Source: Youxingia wuxianensis
Lineage (GTDB): Bacteria > Bacillota > Clostridia > Oscillospirales > Ruminococcaceae
Assembly: GCF_014385085.1 (NCBI RefSeq)
Contig: NZ_JACRTD010000002.1
Coordinates: 186,001 to 250,000, forward strand
Length of the DNA stretch: 64,000 nucleotides
Direction of reading: 5' to 3'
Part shown: piece after piece, positions 61,311 to 64,000 of the stretch
Position numbering within the stretch: the first letter of the stretch is position 1
Layout of the letters: the number at the start of each line of letters is the position of its first letter
Made by a program: the position numbers and the translations under genes
The notes under the pieces: generated by a model
What the model was told of the DNA's origin: nothing
Databases searched by the model: none
Seen by the model: the letters and a program-made list of their open reading frames with translations, nothing else

Positions 61311-62066
61311 ATGTCTGAAATTAGAATTCTGAAAAAAGAAGATATTAAGCAGGAATTTGTAAATGGGCTTGCCCATCAAATTGTATTTCCCAACGAATAT
61401 CCTGGAGTAGATATCTATAAATGCACTCTGAAAGCGGGCGAAAGCTGGAAACCGGCGCTTTCCAAGCGGGATGAGAAATTCCAGTTGTTCCTGTTCATCA
61501 ATCAAGGAGGATTTATTGAATATCCTTCCTACATATTTGATATCAGCGATCGGGCGATTTTTATTCCTTTCTTTGACCAGGAAGAGTATACCATTCATGC
61601 TGGCAATACGGATCTGGAATTTCTGCATATCAATAGCGCAATCAATGAAGACGATCTTCGTTCTCTGAATTATGTTCGTCTGGTACTGCCTAAATTTAAA
61701 CTGTTGAAGGATTGTTGGAGATATACGGAGGATTTCACCGGAGACGCAGGTTCTAACTTGAAATCCCATTATGTGGTAGAGCACAGCTTCTTAGGCCGTT
61801 GCTCCATGGGCTGGAACTTAGGGGTTGGACCTTCCTTCGTAGGGGAACATACCCATCCGGATCTGGAACAGTGGTACTATATCTTCCCGGGATCTACTTT
61901 TACCTATACCGCAGGCGATGTAAAAGTAGATTTGAAGGGCGGGGATATGACACATACCCCAATCAAAACGCCTCATGGCAGCATTACGGCAGCGGGAGAA
62001 AAAATCGATTATGTCTGGTTTGAACTGGCGGTAAAAGGGTATCCTTTGCCCCCAGAAAAAGTATAA
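61311..62066 (+). CDS. Bicupin-like protein, copy 2
   Basis: The 251-residue paralog of the preceding gene keeps GEHTHPDLEQWY with the motif-1 glutamate present and HTPIKTPHG in motif 2, so its metal site looks complete. About half of the residues match copy 1 by eye. Shared landmarks include LPKFKLLKDCW and EDFTGDAGS. AAAGGGAG precedes the ATG. The pairing of an intact and a less intact copy repeats the pattern of the two TIM-barrel genes upstream. Confidence 0.77.
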   Translation: MSEIRILKKEDIKQEFVNGLAHQIVFPNEYPGVDIYKCTLKAGESWKPALSKRDEKFQLFLFINQGGFIEYPSYIFDISDRAIFIPFFDQEEYTIHAGNTDLEFLHINSAINEDDLRSLNYVRLVLPKFKLLKDCWRYTEDFTGDAGSNLKSHYVVEHSFLGRCSMGWNLGVGPSFVGEHTHPDLEQWYYIFPGSTFTYTAGDVKVDLKGGDMTHTPIKTPHGSITAAGEKIDYVWFELAVKGYPLPPEKV

Positions 62067-62113
62067 CTTCAAACAAACACAGGAGAAAAAAGAAATGTAA
62101 TGGAGGTAACAGT

Positions 62114-63034
62114 ATGAAAAAGATTCTAGCATTAGCCCTTGCGGCAGTAATGGTGCTCACATTCGCAGCATGTAGCGGTACAGATCAGCCGGCAAATGAC
62201 GCTCCGGCGTCTACGGCCCCCTCTGAGGACGCTGCACCGGCGGATGATGCCACACCGGCGGACGAGGAAGTAGATGAAGACGGTTCCTGGACACGCATAA
62301 AGGAAAGCGGAAAATTTAAAGTGGGGACCGAAGGCAACTGGGTACCCTTTGTGTACAACGATATAGAAGATAACGATAAGTTAAAAGGCTTTGAGGTAGA
62401 AGTAGCGGAACAGGTAGCGGCGAAGCTGGGGCTGGAGCCGGAGTTCAACGTAGCAAAATCCTTTGACGGCGTACTGGCCGGTTTGGACGCGGGACGGTAT
62501 GATATCTGCTTTGTAGGACTTAATAAAACATACCTGGAAGGCTTTGATAAACTGGGGCAGACCATCCCCTACGGCCGTTTGAATACGGTACTGGTAACAG
62601 CGCAGGACAGCGATATTACTAAGTGGGAAGATCTGGAAGGCAGACTTTCCGGAAACGCCCTGACAGGCGGCTACGGCAAGATCGCCAAGAAATATGGCGC
62701 TACTCTGACCGACTGTAACTTGGATCAGGCGATGGAAATGCTGGTAACGCATCGCATTGACTGCTCTGTGAACTCGGAGATCGCTATCAGAAGATATATG
62801 GATGCGAAACCGGATATGGCTGTAAAAATTAATCAGTACTATGAGCCGGAAGATCCAACCGAGCTGGATACAATCGCAGCGGTACGTGTTGCTGATCAGT
62901 CCTTCCTCAATCATGTGAATGGAGCGCTGCAGGAACTGCTGGACGAAGGCGTAATCTACGAGTTGGCAGTAAAATATTTTGGAAATGAAGTAGCTGACGC
63001 GGTACCTTTCTATGCGGAACATGTGCAGAAATAA
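62114..63034 (+). CDS. Family 3 amino-acid ABC transporter substrate-binding lipoprotein
   Basis: The 306-residue lipoprotein has a lipobox FAAC (Cys20), an acidic Ala/Pro linker (about 25-57) and a family 3 binding fold: GKFKVGTEGNWVPFVY, GFEVEVAEQVAAKLG and a second lobe with GKIAKKYGA. It resembles receptors for polar amino acids, but the operon context suggests a sugar-acid or amino-sugar-type ligand (inference). GGAGG precedes the ATG. Confidence 0.92.
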   Translation: MKKILALALAAVMVLTFAACSGTDQPANDAPASTAPSEDAAPADDATPADEEVDEDGSWTRIKESGKFKVGTEGNWVPFVYNDIEDNDKLKGFEVEVAEQVAAKLGLEPEFNVAKSFDGVLAGLDAGRYDICFVGLNKTYLEGFDKLGQTIPYGRLNTVLVTAQDSDITKWEDLEGRLSGNALTGGYGKIAKKYGATLTDCNLDQAMEMLVTHRIDCSVNSEIAIRRYMDAKPDMAVKINQYYEPEDPTELDTIAAVRVADQSFLNHVNGALQELLDEGVIYELAVKYFGNEVADAVPFYAEHVQK

Positions 63035-63063
63035 AAAAATGGGTTAGAGGAGGATGACGGATA

Positions 63064-63756
63064 ATGAGCGGAGAAGTAGCAAGAATAGGCCAGATAATGC
63101 TGGATGCATTTTGGCCATTGATGAAGGCTGGATTGATGACCACCATTCCGCTGACGATTGTTTCCTTTATTTTGGGACTCATTCTCGCCTTTATCGTAGC
63201 GCTGTGCAGGCTTTCTACCGCTAAGCCTTTACAGCTGATCGCCAGATTTTATGTTTGGGCAATCCGTGGAATCCCCTTGCTGGTATTACTGTTTGTGGTG
63301 TTCTATGGCCTGCCCAAGGTAGGAATCATGTTCGGCCCTTTTACCTCGGCAACGATCGGCCTTACTATGAACCAAGGCGCTTACAATTCGGAGATCATCC
63401 GGTCGGCCATCACTTCCATTAATAAAGGGCAGTGGGAAGCGACTAAAGCGCTTGGAATGACCAGAGGGCAGACGCTGGCTAATGTTATTGTTCCCCAGGC
63501 GGCTCTAATCGCGGTGCCGCCTTTAGGAAACACCTTTATCGGTTTGACAAAGGATACCTCCCTGGCGGCGATTTTAACCGTGCGCGAGGTGTTTATGATC
63601 GGTCAGCAGACGGTGGCGCAAACCTTCGAGCCATTGTGGATTTACATAGAAGTCGGCGTGGTGTTCCTAATTTTCAGCAGTGTTTTGGGGGCCATACAAT
63701 CCTATATGGAAAAGAAATTGGGAAAACATCTGGAAGCACAAAAATCAAACAGGTAA
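63064..63756 (+). CDS. Polar amino acid ABC transporter permease
   Basis: The 230-residue membrane protein is a HisM/GlnP-like permease: TIPLTIVSFILGLILAF, GIPLLVLLFVVFYGLP and the cytoplasmic EAA loop (ATKALGMTRGQTLANVIVPQA). Five or so transmembrane helices are predicted. It is the last gene of the operon that starts with the ATPase at 58031 and closes with a terminator. Only one permease gene is present, so the transporter is probably a homodimer. Confidence 0.95.
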   Translation: MSGEVARIGQIMLDAFWPLMKAGLMTTIPLTIVSFILGLILAFIVALCRLSTAKPLQLIARFYVWAIRGIPLLVLLFVVFYGLPKVGIMFGPFTSATIGLTMNQGAYNSEIIRSAITSINKGQWEATKALGMTRGQTLANVIVPQAALIAVPPLGNTFIGLTKDTSLAAILTVREVFMIGQQTVAQTFEPLWIYIEVGVVFLIFSSVLGAIQSYMEKKLGKHLEAQKSNR

Positions 63757-63789
63757 TTTGCAATAGAACACCTATTATTTTAAAAATAG

Positions 63790-63822
63790 GCGCCGCGGGA
63801 GTATCCGCGGCGCTTTGCTTTT
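63790..63822 (+). terminator. Terminator of the ABC/TIM-barrel/cupin operon
   Basis: GCGCCGCGG pairs with CCGCGGCGC around GAGTAT, followed by TTTGCTTTTT. Confidence 0.88.
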
Positions 63823-63895
63823 TCAGTATTTTCTTTCTCCTTAGATAATATCTTCAGCACAAACAGCTATTAAAGCGACACAAAAAATAGAAAAT

Positions 63896-63936
63896 AAAAA
63901 CATGCGGTACAGGTGAAGCCCGTACCGCATGTTTTT
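63896..63936. terminator. Terminator of the right-edge gene
   Basis: AAAAACATGCGGTAC pairs with GTACCGCATGTTTTT; it directly follows the stop codon of the minus-strand gene at the edge. Confidence 0.85.
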
Positions 63937-64000
63937 ATTTATCGCCCGCCAGCAGGTTTTCTGCATATCCGCGGAGCTGCTCCACGGTATGGACGTTATC
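63935..64000 (-). CDS. 3' end of an unidentified gene (runs off the right edge)
   Basis: The last 21 codons (DNVHTVEQLRGYAENLLAGD-K, stop TAA at 63935) are visible on the minus strand, followed by a terminator. The peptide is helical and too short to assign to a family. Confidence 0.6.
   Translation of the reverse strand, partial: DNVHTVEQLRGYAENLLAGDK

Overview
The window looks like chromosomal DNA of an anaerobic, Gram-positive, probably spore-related member of the Clostridia; the Oscillospirales/Ruminococcaceae are a guess from gene content. Supporting signs are Firmicutes-type regulation (a T-box before cysE-cysS, a TPP riboswitch before an ECF thiamine transporter, a GAAC-N4-GTTC SOS box before recA, a CsoR operator before copA), strong AGGAGG ribosome binding sites, lipoproteins and sortase-type cell-wall anchors, RNase M5 and a BofC-like protein. 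No phage, IS element, CRISPR array or rRNA is visible. Five tRNA genes are present.

Layout. 1-2.9 kb (minus): thioredoxin fragment, Crp/Fnr regulator, NifX-like metal protein, MATE pump. 3-9.1 kb (plus): SOS-controlled recA-recX-rimO-pgsA, then T-box-controlled cysE-cysS. 9.2-18.1 kb: uracil permease (minus), XRE regulator, comEC, holA, RNase M5, a catalytically degenerate MBOAT/DHHW pair, deoD and tRNA-Leu. 18.3-24.4 kb: ridA (minus), three paralogous wall-anchored surface proteins, TPP riboswitch and thiT. 24.4-31.6 kb: flippase, small-multidrug-export protein and amidohydrolase (minus), copA(Z)-csoR (plus), MATE pump (minus). 31.9-36.9 kb: three tRNAs, recG, a YwlG-type protein, a solitary hairpin-rich repeat, a CofE-like ligase and an EamA transporter. 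37-42.2 kb: an intact MBOAT/DHHW O-acetylation pair, an orphan DctP-like lipoprotein, then a six-copy tandem array of the same roughly 160-bp hairpin-rich repeat. 42.2-50.2 kb: class A PBP, BofC-like protein, NhaC antiporter with tandem acetamidase/formamidase genes, coaX and tRNA-Thr. 50.2-54.1 kb: small lipoprotein, MATE pump behind a leader-peptide attenuator, cardiolipin synthase. 54.2-64 kb: uxuB-uxuA and their GntR regulator (minus), facing an operon (plus) for a polar-amino-acid-type ABC transporter with two TIM-barrel and two cupin proteins.

How the genes work together. At the right end, promoters of uxuBA and of the ABC/TIM-barrel/cupin operon have the same -35, a 17-bp spacer, the same -10 and a TGATATATCA palindrome exactly 10 bp downstream, which points to one GntR-controlled regulon joining hexuronate breakdown to an unassigned uptake and processing pathway. 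The two MBOAT/DHHW loci form a contrast: the 37-kb pair keeps the catalytic residues, while the 14.8-kb pair has lost them in both proteins. The copper locus fuses a CopZ-like domain to the end of CopA but keeps an internal ribosome binding site and start codon, so free CopZ may also be made.

Most likely undescribed items: the structured tandem repeat at 41.2-42.1 kb with its solitary relative at 35.1 kb, the co-degenerated acyltransferase pair, the TGATATATCA-linked catabolic operon, and the MLDKKANGY leader attenuator before the MATE gene. All assignments come from reading the sequence; no database search or folding program was run.
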